A DNA stretch of 64,000 bases from assembly GCA_000403335.2 (NCBI GenBank), contig KE159632.1:70986-134985 (forward strand). Reading direction: 5' to 3'. Below the pieces are notes generated by a model. That model ran no database searches, had not been told where the DNA came from, and worked only from the letters and a program-made list of their open reading frames with translations. The translations under genes and the position numbers were made by a program. Below, piece by piece: positions 34,929 to 42,983 of the stretch. This DNA comes from Lachnospiraceae bacterium MD335 (lineage in GTDB: Bacteria > Bacillota > Clostridia > Lachnospirales > Lachnospiraceae). Numbering within the stretch: position 1 is the stretch's first letter; each line of letters starts with the position of its first letter.

Positions 34929-35117
34929 TCAAATAATTGTTTGCTTTTTTTTCTTACGTCTACGTCTACGTAATTCTAGCCCATATCCATTTTTCAACGA
35001 ATATTCACTAAGACTATCCATAGGATTTTGTCCATCAGGCATTTGCAAATTTCTTGCAGCAAACGTGTCGATTATACGATTCTTTTTCAATGATCCTGTA
35101 CTCATATTTTCTACCAT
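34929..35117 (-). CDS. small very basic protein upstream of the FRG/HExxH genes
   Basis: A 62-residue frame (MVENMSTGSLKKNRI...) ending in nine consecutive Arg/Lys residues and QTII. No good ribosome site is seen at either ATG (35117 or 35105), which lowers confidence. The promoter region carries a strong palindrome at 35141-35160. It could be a small regulator of the FRG module or the remains of a longer gene. Confidence 0.4.
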   Translation of the reverse strand: MVENMSTGSLKKNRIIDTFAARNLQMPDGQNPMDSLSEYSLKNGYGLELRRRRRKKKKQTII

Positions 35118-35140
35118 CCATTGTTATATTTGAGCGCATA

Positions 35141-35160
35141 TGATATAATACATTATATCA
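35141..35160. promoter_or_regulatory. palindromic operator candidate
   Basis: A 20-bp palindrome: arms TGATATAAT and ATTATATCA are perfect 9-bp complements with a 2-base centre. It lies about 25 bases upstream of the small basic gene and overlaps a TATAAT-like promoter element. It is typical of a repressor site. Confidence 0.55.
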
Positions 35161-35391
35161 CCTAAAAGCTCATCTTATACGAACATCAAGGCAATATGAA
35201 AGCCTTGAACGTATCGCCAAAATAATGTACTTATTATAATCTTTTTTTCTTCTTTTTTCAATTACCATTTTTCATAAAATTTATATATATTTTTGTACAA
35301 AATGATTATTTTTTTATGCATAGTGAACAATTTATTTGTGTTTACATAAAATATAGATACCTCAGCTCTTTTCACCTTACTATTCCTCGTT

Positions 35392-35577
35392 TTAAATAAA
35401 AATCCACACCTCCAGCTCCGCATATTTGTTGGACTTTGACCACTGCGGGTGCATCCTGAACCATGCCCTCTCGTCATCCGGCGTGACCGTCAGCTTCGTA
35501 AAATAAACAGGGGAACCGGCATCATCCAGTTCCCCGCGGGCTTCGGGGCTTAAGTTTAAGAGCCACTCAAAGGGTAA
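35392..35577 (-). pseudogene. 3' fragment of a large serine recombinase
   Basis: Encodes only the last 60 or so residues (FEWLLNLSPEARGELDDAG... AELEVWIFI) of the recombinase also left as fragments at 40758 and 53781. It begins at about 35577, fused to the middle of a LytTR regulator gene in a different frame. No catalytic part remains. Confidence 0.8.
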
Positions 35578-35974
35578 GGTTCCTTGTCCTGATGAAAAGG
35601 CATTTCTTTTCCTTCTTTTTCTTTGCCTCCCCCGCCGCCCTTTGAAGCACCTCTGCAAATTTGCCCTCGTCTATGGGCTTTAACAGATATTGGAACGCAT
35701 AAAGGTCAAGGGCATCAAACACATACTCCTTAATGCCCGTGATGAATATAAGGACAGTGTCCTCCTGCCTTTCCCGCAGTTCCCTCGCCGCCTCAATGCC
35801 GTTCATGCCATCCATCTGTATGTCGAGGAAAACAATGTCAAACCGTTTCCCCGATGCAAGCAGCTCCTCACCCGTGGCATAGGCTTCTATGACGCTCCCC
35901 GGCTGCTGTTCTTCAACCAGAGCGCTTATATGCTCCCTGATCGCTTTTTCATCATCTACAACTGCTATATCCAA
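35567..35974 (-). pseudogene. truncated LytTR response regulator (third copy)
   Basis: The receiver domain is complete: VVDDEKAIREHI, IVFLDIQMDG with the phospho-Asp, and LLKPIDEGKFAEVLQRA. Just after this, at about 35577, the gene runs into the recombinase remnant and stops 3-4 codons later, so the LytTR DNA-binding domain is missing. Start is TTG 35974 with GAGGTGA upstream. The upstream sequence is related to that of the cluster A and B regulators, so a third such cluster once existed here. Probably non-functional. Confidence 0.8.
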
Positions 35975-36283
35975 AATCCATCACCTCAAATTCCATATAG
36001 GCATTCACCTTTTATATCGGCAGAAATTTTCCGTTTTTCGGGCGGAGGGAACGAAACGACTACTTTTCGGGAACGAAAGGCAGAAAGCATTTTGAAAAAT
36101 GTGTAAACATCCCTAAAGTTTTTCGCTTTTCATCCGATAAGGCCGCCCGCATATTCCCCTTCCAAGTAATTTCCCTTATCAGGCCGCCCGGGCCTGCCTG
36201 CGGAAATGGCAGACCGCCGCATATGGCGGATGAAGGCCATAGTGCGGCGGTTTGTCTTTTGTAGAATTCATAAATACCTATTT
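35975..36283. other. intergenic with GC hairpin and repeat remnant
   Basis: It holds a fragment related to the left edge of repeat blocks R1/R2 (36020-36085, with ACGAAACGACTACTTTTCGG) and a strong hairpin around 36207-36255 (GACCGCCGC paired with GCGGCGGT) after the SDR gene. The hairpin region recurs at 48893-48940. Confidence 0.5.
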
Positions 36284-37075
36284 TCACATTCGCTGCTGAT
36301 TATGAGCTGAATATCCTGCATAGGGAAACAGCGGGTCAGCCAGCCGGAAACTGAAACTCTCCCTGTCTATTATCCCCACTACTTTTTCACTGTCATACAG
36401 TTCAAGCAGGAATCCCGCCATTTGTTTGCCCGTATGGTATGTTCCGAAAGACTTGTCATAATCGTATTCACTGACATTGTTTGCCACCATTCCAAACTCC
36501 GTCTTTGTCGCCGCAGGCGCCAGCACCTTTGCTTTCATTTTCGCCCCTGTCTCTTTCAGTTCCCATGCCAGCCCCTCCGTGAAAGTGCTGACATAAAACT
36601 TCGCCGCACAGTACGTCACAGCCGTAGGCACAATGGTATACCCACCAGCCGAAGATACATTGATAAGCTGTGCCCCCTCTGCCTCCTTATAGTCGCGGAC
36701 AAACAGGGAGGACAATATTGTCAGTGCCTCTATATTCAGATGCAGCATTGCCCCAATTTTTCCCAAGTCCTGATCTGCCACGCTGTCATAATTTCCAAAA
36801 CCCGCATTATTCACCCACGTCTCTATCTCATAATCTTTCAGCCCCTCATAAAACTGGTACGCATTTTCCGGGACGGATAAATCCGTACTTCGGATGACAA
36901 CATCCAAATCCGGGCATTCCTTCAATATCTCCTTTTTCAGCATCTCCAAGTTATCCCTACGCCTTGCTGCTATGACCAGATTTTTCCCCCGCCCTGCAAA
37001 TGCCTTTGCCGTTTCATACCCAATGCCGGAGCTTGCCCCGGTGATGACTGTATATTTTCCTTTTTCCTGAACCAT
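36284..37075 (-). CDS. short-chain dehydrogenase/reductase
   Basis: A 263-residue classical SDR from ATG 37075 with AAGGAGG upstream. Cofactor loop TGASSGIGYETAKAF, NNAG in WVNNAGFGNYD, catalytic Ser in NVSSAGGYTIVP and Y-x3-K in YCAAKFYVS. In the last motif the usual Tyr-x3-Lys reads Y-C-A-A-K, so the triad is intact. Basic residues after the loop (AARRRDN) suggest NADP(H). Divergent from a MerR regulator, whose site overlaps its promoter. Confidence 0.9.
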   Translation of the reverse strand: MVQEKGKYTVITGASSGIGYETAKAFAGRGKNLVIAARRRDNLEMLKKEILKECPDLDVVIRSTDLSVPENAYQFYEGLKDYEIETWVNNAGFGNYDSVADQDLGKIGAMLHLNIEALTILSSLFVRDYKEAEGAQLINVSSAGGYTIVPTAVTYCAAKFYVSTFTEGLAWELKETGAKMKAKVLAPAATKTEFGMVANNVSEYDYDKSFGTYHTGKQMAGFLLELYDSEKVVGIIDRESFSFRLADPLFPYAGYSAHNQQRM

Positions 37076-37107
37076 TTGATAATCCTCCTTCGATTTGGTA
37101 TAATCCA

Positions 37108-37138
37108 ACCATACAATGTAGAGTAAACTCTATGTCAA
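37108..37138 (-). promoter_or_regulatory. MerR-type promoter with 19-bp spacer
   Basis: On the minus strand: TTGACA, a 19-bp spacer and TATGGT. The spacer holds a perfect dyad TAGAGT-TT-ACTCTA. Overlong spacers with a central dyad are the mark of promoters twisted into shape by MerR-family activators. It drives the SDR gene; the MerR gene reads the other way. Confidence 0.7.
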
Positions 37139-37158
37139 GAGGATTGGAGTGATTTTTT

Positions 37159-37539
37159 ATGGAATATTCTATCGGGGAATTTTCAAAACTGACGGGGCTG
37201 GGTATCCACACCCTCCGCTATTATGAGCAGGAAGGGCTGATTGCCCCGGAGCGCAATTCCAGCAACCGCCGCTGCTATTCCGATAAAGACCTCACATGGA
37301 TTGAATTCATCAAACGCTTGAAAGACACTGGTATGCCTATCAAGGAAATCAAACACTATGCCGAACTCCGCGCCGCAGGTGATCCCACCCTTTCTGAAAG
37401 GATGGAAATGCTGGTGCAGCACCGGCAGGCGCTCAATGAACAGATTGCGCGGCTGCAAGAACATAAGATTAAATTGGATGAGAAAATAGAATTTTACAGA
37501 AATGAAATTGAATGCGTAAATACCAAAGGAGCAGGATAA
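37159..37539 (+). CDS. MerR-family regulator
   Basis: A 126-residue MerR regulator. The HTH is at the start (YSIGEFSKLTGLGIHTLRYYEQEGL), followed by RCYSDKDLTWIEFIKRLKDTGMPI and a dimerisation coiled coil (QHRQALNEQIARLQEHK). It has no Cys-rich metal site, so it senses something other than metals. Divergent to the SDR; this MerR/SDR pairing is common in Firmicutes. Confidence 0.92.
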   Translation: MEYSIGEFSKLTGLGIHTLRYYEQEGLIAPERNSSNRRCYSDKDLTWIEFIKRLKDTGMPIKEIKHYAELRAAGDPTLSERMEMLVQHRQALNEQIARLQEHKIKLDEKIEFYRNEIECVNTKGAG

Positions 37540-37561
37540 CCCGCTCCTACATATTAGCTTA

Positions 37562-38839
37562 TCAGTTTAATTTCTTTATTTCCCGGTTGAAACAGGATGC
37601 CATGCTCACCGTAAAGCCGCATATCCCGGTACACAGGAACATTGCCGCCATGCCGCTTCCGGCACTATCCCCTACTATTATTTCCAACATTTCCGCCAGC
37701 CTGTTCCCGGAAACCATAAAAGGCTCAAAGACATAATCTGCCAGATAACCTCCCAGGATAATGCCAACCGGGATCGTGCTGTACTGGATGGCATTCCTGA
37801 CTGCAAATACCCTCCCCTGCATAGCAGCAGGAATCTTCTGGTACAGTATCGTATTCTGGTTTGCCATTATAAATGGAATGGGCAGGCTGGCTGCAACCGC
37901 AGACGCTGACCACCAGAATACATTTTTCCCAACTGCCATCATCAGGTCACCGAACAGAAATGACAATGCCGCCGAAACATAAATTGCCACAGCTTTATGG
38001 CGGCTTTCCTTCTTTACGGAAACAATGATGCCCCCGGCAATCCCGCCTACACCCATACAGGCATTTACAGTTCCAAGTACAATGCTGTCCCCGGAACTCC
38101 TCGACAAAATCATTGGTGAGAGAATATTTTCATAGGTCAGCCTTGAACAGAAATTGATCAGTGCCATTGTAAGCATGATATATAATATACCTTTTTCCTT
38201 TTTCAGAAACTCAAATCCCTCCGCTATCCCGGCCAAGGGGGAACTATGTGTTTTGTCCTGCGCCTGTTCCGGTATTGTGATAAAGAACAGCAATACGCAA
38301 AATGCAAAGACAAAGCTCGCCAGGTCTATCAGCAGGATAAGCGGAAGCCCTCCTGCCGCAAACAGGAAAGCCGCCAGCATGGGGCTGAATACCACGATAA
38401 GATTATTGGAAAAAGAATTCATCCCGCTTACATTTGAAATCTTCTCCTTCGGTACGAGCCTTCCCGTTGCCACTGCGGACGCAGGCTGCTGGAAAGCATT
38501 CGTTATACCGACCACCGCATTTATGGCATAGATATTCCAGACTTCCAGACATCCCATAAGCAGAAATGCCAATACTGCCAGTGAACCTGCCGCCGCAATG
38601 CTGTCCGAAACCAGCATGATCGTTTTCTTCTTATGCCTGTCTATAAAACCGCCGACAAACAGGCTTAAAAGGACATACGGTACATAGTTGCAAAAGGACA
38701 TCAGCGAAACGGACATTGCGGAATGGTTCTGTCCATACGCCCACAAGACAAGCGCAAACCCGGTCATGGAACTTCCAAGTCCTGATACGCTCTGGCTTAA
38801 CCACAAAATAATATATTTTTTAAATGATTTTTCTTCCAT
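37562..38839 (-). CDS. MFS exporter
   Basis: A 425-residue transporter with twelve predicted membrane segments, MFS motif A-like loop GGFIDRHKKKTIMLVSD after segment 2, and a second half starting near residue 215. It resembles macrolide-efflux (Mef)-type and other drug exporters of Firmicutes, with a conserved VVGITNAFQQPA stretch. GGAGA precedes ATG 38839. No dedicated regulator is adjacent except the convergent MerR gene. Confidence 0.88.
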   Translation of the reverse strand: MEEKSFKKYIILWLSQSVSGLGSSMTGFALVLWAYGQNHSAMSVSLMSFCNYVPYVLLSLFVGGFIDRHKKKTIMLVSDSIAAAGSLAVLAFLLMGCLEVWNIYAINAVVGITNAFQQPASAVATGRLVPKEKISNVSGMNSFSNNLIVVFSPMLAAFLFAAGGLPLILLIDLASFVFAFCVLLFFITIPEQAQDKTHSSPLAGIAEGFEFLKKEKGILYIMLTMALINFCSRLTYENILSPMILSRSSGDSIVLGTVNACMGVGGIAGGIIVSVKKESRHKAVAIYVSAALSFLFGDLMMAVGKNVFWWSASAVAASLPIPFIMANQNTILYQKIPAAMQGRVFAVRNAIQYSTIPVGIILGGYLADYVFEPFMVSGNRLAEMLEIIVGDSAGSGMAAMFLCTGICGFTVSMASCFNREIKKLN

Positions 38840-38908
38840 TGAATTTTCTCCATTCTATTCTTTATTTTTTCAGAATAAATAGTACAAAATCCAATGTGGA
38901 CGATAGTT

Positions 38909-38989
38909 TTACCTCTGTACAAATTTCGTCCAGTCATCAGACTTTGCACAGAGTCCTTTGTTTAGGTCAATCACTAAATGGCAGAGCAT
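38909..38989 (-). CDS. 26-residue frame with strong ribosome site
   Basis: A short frame starting MLCHLVIDLNKGLC and ending KFVQR, preceded by AGGGAGGTGG at a good distance. It lies between the MFS gene and the repeat area. It may be a real small peptide or the start of a deleted gene. No family recognised. Confidence 0.3.
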   Translation of the reverse strand: MLCHLVIDLNKGLCAKSDDWTKFVQR

Positions 38990-39107
38990 ATTTCCCACCT
39001 CCCTCAGTTATCTTTTTGCAGGACAGTATAGCATGGAAATTCCTTAAAATCAATTTATCCTTGAAAACAGTAAATCATCGGTATTGAACTATGCATCAGA
39101 TATACAG

Positions 39108-39215
39108 TTACTCTATCTCCCTAAACGTGCCAGCCATTCCACCCACAAGGCTCCATTGGCGCTGCATATAGGATTTGAGGTTTTCCGTACTTTGCCGATA
39201 AGCCTCACGGGCTAT
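39108..39215 (-). pseudogene. 3' remnant of an unknown gene
   Basis: A short coding tail (AREAYRQSTENLKSYM, then QRQWSLVGGMAGTFREIE and a stop) without the rest of its gene. A second copy of the same tail, with a frameshift in a G run, is at 50203-50310. Both lie at borders between modules. Confidence 0.5.
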
Positions 39216-39235
39216 TGATGAATTCCGTTCTTTCC

Positions 39236-39880
39236 TATTACTTCGGCAGAATACCGTTCCCGCTAAAGCAAAAGCGTCCTCTGAATTATACCATAAAATT
39301 TATCTGTTTTTCACCCGGTAGCACGAAATGACTATTTTTCGGGAGCGGAAAGCAAAGACCATTGCACAGCCCTTACCCTCCCGCTTATGTTTTTCAATTT
39401 TTCTCTATACTATCACGCAAAACTCCAAACTATCACGGAAACTCATATACAAACACGGAAACTCCATGCAGTTTCCGTGTTTGTATTATATCTCCCGTAT
39501 TTCAACAGCATTTTTTGCCAAACTAATACCCTTTTCCCCAAAAACCAACAATATCCTACACCCTTTTACCTTTCTGCCATATACTATCACAGAAACCCCG
39601 GACTTTTGCGTGAAAGTATACTTTTGCCTGATAGTACGATTTTATCCCCTATCGACATCCTATCAGCGGCATCCAAAAACAAAAAAATAGGGGCCCACCA
39701 CCCACCGTGATGAACCCCACCAAGCCTAAAAAACCTTGATTTTAAGCCATTCTTCAATACTTTTGCCTGTTAGTACCCAAATTCCTATGGCATTATTTCT
39801 GAATAGCCGCCTGTGCCGCTGTTATACTTTGATGACTTTTACCCCTCTTTACCCCATTTACCCCACCCAATTCGACATTC
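39236..39880. repeat. compound repeat block R2
   Basis: The fullest copy. The left edge (39236-39300) is the uninterrupted version of the composite transposon target. Then come TATCACGCAAAAC and TATCACGGAAAC motifs in both orientations (39405-39630), a segment shared with R1 and R3 (39650-39840), and clustered TTTACCCCA motifs (39838-39875) followed by ATTCGACAAA repeats. Non-coding. The type I toxin-antitoxin locus follows. Confidence 0.7.
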
Positions 39881-39961
39881 GACAAATGGGATTCGACAAA
39901 ATCCCCTTGATTTTATGCGAAATCCGGCATAAAATGATTTCAGCAGAACGCTCCGCAGCGT

Positions 39962-39990
39962 TTGACAGATGCGGCGGAATCTGCTACAAT
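39962..39990 (+). promoter_or_regulatory. strong promoter of antitoxin RNA 1
   Basis: TTGACA, exactly 17 bases, TACAAT. A near-consensus vegetative promoter reading toward the small toxin gene on the other strand. Confidence 0.85.
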
Positions 39991-39996
39991 AAAAGC

Positions 39997-40090
39997 ACAA
40001 AAGGGAATACTGCCGATAGACGGTCAGCCCAAGTTTAATTACCTAAAAAAGAAAGTAACCGTATCCTTGGCCGGGGCGGTTACTTTTTTG
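39997..40090 (+). ncRNA. putative antisense antitoxin RNA 1
   Basis: About 90 nucleotides from the promoter at 39962 to the bidirectional hairpin (GTAACCG...CGGTTAC) and T run ending near 40090. It has no reading frame with a ribosome site and overlaps the 3' end of the toxin mRNA, as in the TxpA/RatA arrangement. The same unit is at 60817-60908. Confidence 0.7.
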
Positions 40091-40169
40091 TGTTTATGTA
40101 TGCAATCAGAATTGATACGATGATTCCAAGAATCATCAGAACAACCGTCAGCAGTTCATAGTCACTCAT
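40080..40169 (-). CDS. holin-like type I toxin peptide 1
   Basis: A 29-residue peptide: MSDYELLTVVLMILGIIV and then SILIAYINTKK. One membrane helix with a basic tail, matching the putative holin-like toxin family (TxpA/Fst type). AAAGGAGG at 8 bases. The promoter on the minus strand (40272-40300) leaves a leader of about 95 bases that can fold on the ribosome site. When not silenced by the antisense RNA such peptides damage the membrane. Confidence 0.8.
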   Translation of the reverse strand: MSDYELLTVVLMILGIIVSILIAYINTKK

Positions 40170-40271
40170 AAGCAATCCCTCCTTTCCCGGTTTTACCCGT
40201 TGTCGGAGGGATAGTCCCTCCGCGAAGAAGGACTGACCGCCTATCCCGTTATGGCAGTACCCCGTATGGAT

Positions 40272-40300
40272 ATTTTATCAGAAAATGTCGGACGCTACAA
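40272..40300 (-). promoter_or_regulatory. promoter of toxin 1
   Basis: On the minus strand TTGTAG, 17 bases, TAAAAT. The matching position in the second locus (61093-61121) has TTGTGC, 17 bases, TAAAAT. Confidence 0.65.
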
Positions 40301-40384
40301 GCGGTTTTCCGGCTTTTTTCTTTTTCCGCTTGCAATCCAGACAAAACAGAGGTAAGCTACGACACCACGGAAGGAGGGATTGGA

Positions 40385-40693
40385 TTGGAAAAGGATTCTG
40401 CATTATACCAATTGATGGATACCCGCATGCACAGCGTCATGAACGGTATCGTGAGCAGTGACGGGGAATACCAGGCGATTCTCCGCAAGTCGGACATATA
40501 CTCCGGCGAACTGGACAGGATGGACTTGTCAAAAGAAATCCGGCTGCTGATTGACCGCTACGTCAGCGAGCAGAACGCTCTCGGCTCCCGGTTTGGGATG
40601 CTCGCCTACCTGTTGGGATTTTCCGACTGCAAGGCCATGTTTTTAGGGAAATGCCTGCCGACAGAAGCAAAAGAAATGACCTCAGAACTGTAA
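40385..40693 (+). CDS. conserved hypothetical beside recombinase, TTG start
   Basis: A 102-residue protein. The only start with a ribosome site is TTG 40385 (GAAGGAGGG at 8 bases). Helical, charged, beginning MEKDSALYQLMDTRM; the Cys in FSDCKAMFLGKC is conserved in the second copy. The copy at 53407-53715 is nearly identical, including 60 bases of leader. Both are convergent with a recombinase remnant, so the gene is part of that element. Function unknown. Confidence 0.7.
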   Translation: MEKDSALYQLMDTRMHSVMNGIVSSDGEYQAILRKSDIYSGELDRMDLSKEIRLLIDRYVSEQNALGSRFGMLAYLLGFSDCKAMFLGKCLPTEAKEMTSEL

Positions 40694-40705
40694 CCGCAAA
40701 TCGGT

Positions 40706-40746
40706 GACAGGGCGGAAAGGCTGCGCCACAGCCCTTCCGCCCTGTC
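40706..40746. terminator. bidirectional terminator hairpin
   Basis: GACAGGGCGGAAAGGCTG paired with CAGCCCTTCCGCCCTGTC around a short loop, between two convergent genes. The same hairpin is found at 53731-53772. Confidence 0.8.
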
Positions 40747-40757
40747 CCTCTTTCGTT

Positions 40758-41617
40758 TTAAATGAATATCCACACCTCCAGCTCCGCATACCTGTTGGAC
40801 TTTGACCACTGCGGGTGCTTCCTGAACCATGCCCGCTCGTCATCCGGCGTGACCGTTATCTTCTTAAAATAAACGGGGGAACCGGCATCATCCAGTCCCC
40901 CTCCCGCATCGGGGCTTAAGTTTAGGAGCCACTCGAAGCGGTCCTCGTAAACCCTCACCCCTGACACATATTTATCCATCTGTTCTTCTGAAAATTCCCC
41001 GTCCTCCGGTATGGTGAACTGCCCCATGAGCCTTTGCAGGTTTTCCAGCTTGCCGCTCACGTCCGCCTCCGTGGCGGGCTCCACGTCCCCGTACTGCGCC
41101 ATCCGCTGCTCCAGTTCCGCAATCTTCTCCCCCACCTCCTGCTGCTTGCGGCTGAATACCTCTTTCGGTATCTCGTTGTTCATCCTCATATCGAGCAGCG
41201 TCTCATACCGCCTGCGCTCTTTTTTAAGCTGTTCCTCTATGACCTCCTTGTCCCGCAGCACTTCCGACTGCTCCACCCCCGCGATGCCGCACCCCAGCAC
41301 CGCCGCCGCGTTCAGGAGCGTCCCCTCCGGATCATCGAACACGGCGTGGAGGACTTTCTGCGCCATCGTGTACATCTTCCAGTCCTGCACCAGCGGCGAG
41401 CGGCAGACGTTCTCAATGCCCAGGCCGTTCTTAAGCCTTGCCGCTATGGTCCCCGTCCGGGTCTGGTCGTAGCATTTATAGGTGTAGGTGATGAAGTCCG
41501 TCTTGGTATGCCACTTGGTCTTTGCGAAGGCGTGGCCGCACTGGCACCTCATCTTCCTGCGCCAGAGGTCGTCCGAATGGACGCCCTTGTTCTTCCGGCG
41601 CTGCCCCATCTGCGCGT
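40758..41617 (-). pseudogene. C-terminal part of a large serine recombinase
   Basis: About 285 residues: Zn-ribbon domain (CQCGHAFAKTKWH... YKCYDQ), coiled coil (SRKQQEVGEKIAELEQRM), and the tail FEWLLNLSPDAGG... AELEVWIFI. The N-terminal catalytic domain with its Ser and the recombinase domain are missing, because at about 41617 the sequence switches to the start of a phage tail gene. Remnants of the same protein are at 35392 and 53781. Confidence 0.85.
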
Positions 41618-41670
41618 CCTTTAAACAACACATCCTGCCCGTCAATCTCAATCTTCCTTACAATGCTCAT
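41617..41670 (-). pseudogene. 5' fragment of a phage tail assembly chaperone gene
   Basis: Starts at ATG 41670, MSIVRKIEIDGQDVLFKG, which is the start typical of tail assembly chaperones that follow the major tail gene in Clostridia siphophages. After 18 codons it runs into the serine recombinase remnant. A truncated relic. Confidence 0.6.
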
Positions 41671-41685
41671 ATTCTTTCAGCCTCC

Positions 41686-42282
41686 TTATCCCTGTCCTTC
41701 TGTCTCCGCATCCACCGCCTTTGGTTCCGGCAGGTACACGCTCTTATGCCAGTTGGCATACGTTTCCGCAGATGTCTTGTTCCCGGTCTTGGCTTTCACA
41801 TAGCCACTTGCCAGCGGGCGCGCCTTGATGGTCAGCGTCTCCGTCTGCACCTCCCGGCTCTCCTCATTGGTCTTTCCCTCGATCTTGGGGCGGCTTGCGG
41901 AACAGTTATACAGCACATGGCGTATCTTGCGGATGTCGCCGTCAAACTCGAACAGCAACGCAAAGGCCGCCGTCTCGGAATGGGCGTTCTCCACCAGCAC
42001 TTCATTATTGTCCGCTTCCTCCTTCAGCACGTCCGTGCGGAAGCTCTCCGGGATCAGCGCCAGTTCCAGATCGCCGTCATAGCCCATGTTGTTGGCTATG
42101 ATGTAATACTCGATGCCGTCCGCATAGAAAGATTCCGGCTCCCCGTTGGGGTCCAGGGCGATGGAAACCGCACCGGGCATTGCCACGGGCGTCTCAAACC
42201 CGATCTCCCCATTCTCCTGTGTTTTCTGCAGGGCATAATGGCAGTTGCAGATGTTGAATTTCACTTTATTGTTGTTCTTCAT
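41686..42282 (-). CDS. phage major tail protein (phi13-like)
   Basis: A 198-residue protein from ATG 42282 with GGAGG at 6 bases. It shows features of the phi13-type major tail family: KVKFNICNCHYALQK at the start, GAVSIALDPNGEPESFYADG, and a C-terminal ETLTIKARPLASGYVKAK. It would form the tail tube. It is in the standard order after the tail completion genes, but the tail chaperone and tape measure genes are gone. Confidence 0.85.
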   Translation of the reverse strand: MKNNNKVKFNICNCHYALQKTQENGEIGFETPVAMPGAVSIALDPNGEPESFYADGIEYYIIANNMGYDGDLELALIPESFRTDVLKEEADNNEVLVENAHSETAAFALLFEFDGDIRKIRHVLYNCSASRPKIEGKTNEESREVQTETLTIKARPLASGYVKAKTGNKTSAETYANWHKSVYLPEPKAVDAETEGQG

Positions 42283-42283
42283 T

Positions 42284-42601
42284 TCAGACCTCCATTTCAT
42301 ACAAAACTTCGTACAGCTTTTCCGACTCTATCCACGTTTCCGATTTCCCGTAGAAGATGCCGTATTTCAGCAGGACTGCCTCTATGGTTTCTTCCAGATC
42401 GGGATTTTTTAAGTCGGTGTACAGTTCAATGTCAAGCTGGTTGATTTTGAAATACGCAATCCCGTCCGCCGCGAAATTCGCAGCTTTGGGATATAAAAAT
42501 ACAAGGAATGGAGGCTCCGGGGATTCGCCCTCGACAAAGTGGTCATAGGCAAAGGGCAGCCCCATTTCCTCCATCATCTTCAATACATCATCGTGCTTCA
42601 T
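42284..42601 (-). CDS. phage tail completion/minor tail protein
   Basis: A 105-residue protein starting MKHDDVLKMMEEMGLPFAYD, with FFLV-type core strands. It sits where tail terminator or neck proteins are encoded (between HK97 gp10-like and major tail genes). It overlaps the gp10-like stop. The sequence INQLDIELYTDLKNPDLEET fits that class. Moderate confidence on the exact role. Confidence 0.7.
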   Translation of the reverse strand: MKHDDVLKMMEEMGLPFAYDHFVEGESPEPPFLVFLYPKAANFAADGIAYFKINQLDIELYTDLKNPDLEETIEAVLLKYGIFYGKSETWIESEKLYEVLYEMEV

Positions 42602-42981
42602 CCTTCCAGCCCCCTTTTGATGCCTTCCTCCAGTTCCCGGATGCCCGCCTGTTCCGCAGGGGCGATATGGGGGAATGCCCGCACCCTCCCGCCGCCACGT
42701 TTGGCATGGCCTTTCTCCAATAAATGGGTGAGCTGGTAACGCTTTTTGTTATGCACCACCAGTTCCAGTGCATTGGCGGTCTCTTTCTGCTTTTTCACAG
42801 CCCATCCCTTTTTGTACTGCCCTGTCCGAACCGGGGCGTTTGCTTTCACTTCCGATTTCACCGTGTTCCCGGCTTTGGTGACGCAGTCCTTCATCACATC
42901 CGTGGCAAGCCCGGCATACTCGATCAGGCCGTCCATGACCGCCTCCGCCATCTGCTCGATGGATACCTTCTTTTCAGACAT
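42598..42981 (-). CDS. HK97 gp10-like tail component
   Basis: A 127-residue protein. EVKANAPVRTGQYKKGWAVK and LEKGHAKRGGGRVRAFPHIAPA are the signature of the HK97 gp10 family, a neck/tail completion protein of siphophages. It follows the head closure gene by two bases. Confidence 0.88.
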   Translation of the reverse strand: MSEKKVSIEQMAEAVMDGLIEYAGLATDVMKDCVTKAGNTVKSEVKANAPVRTGQYKKGWAVKKQKETANALELVVHNKKRYQLTHLLEKGHAKRGGGRVRAFPHIAPAEQAGIRELEEGIKRGLEG

Positions 42982-42983
42982 TT

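Noticed and set aside
41034-42444. Long plus-strand frames opposite the recombinase remnant and tail genes
   Set aside because: They run across two unrelated minus-strand genes and have no start signals.
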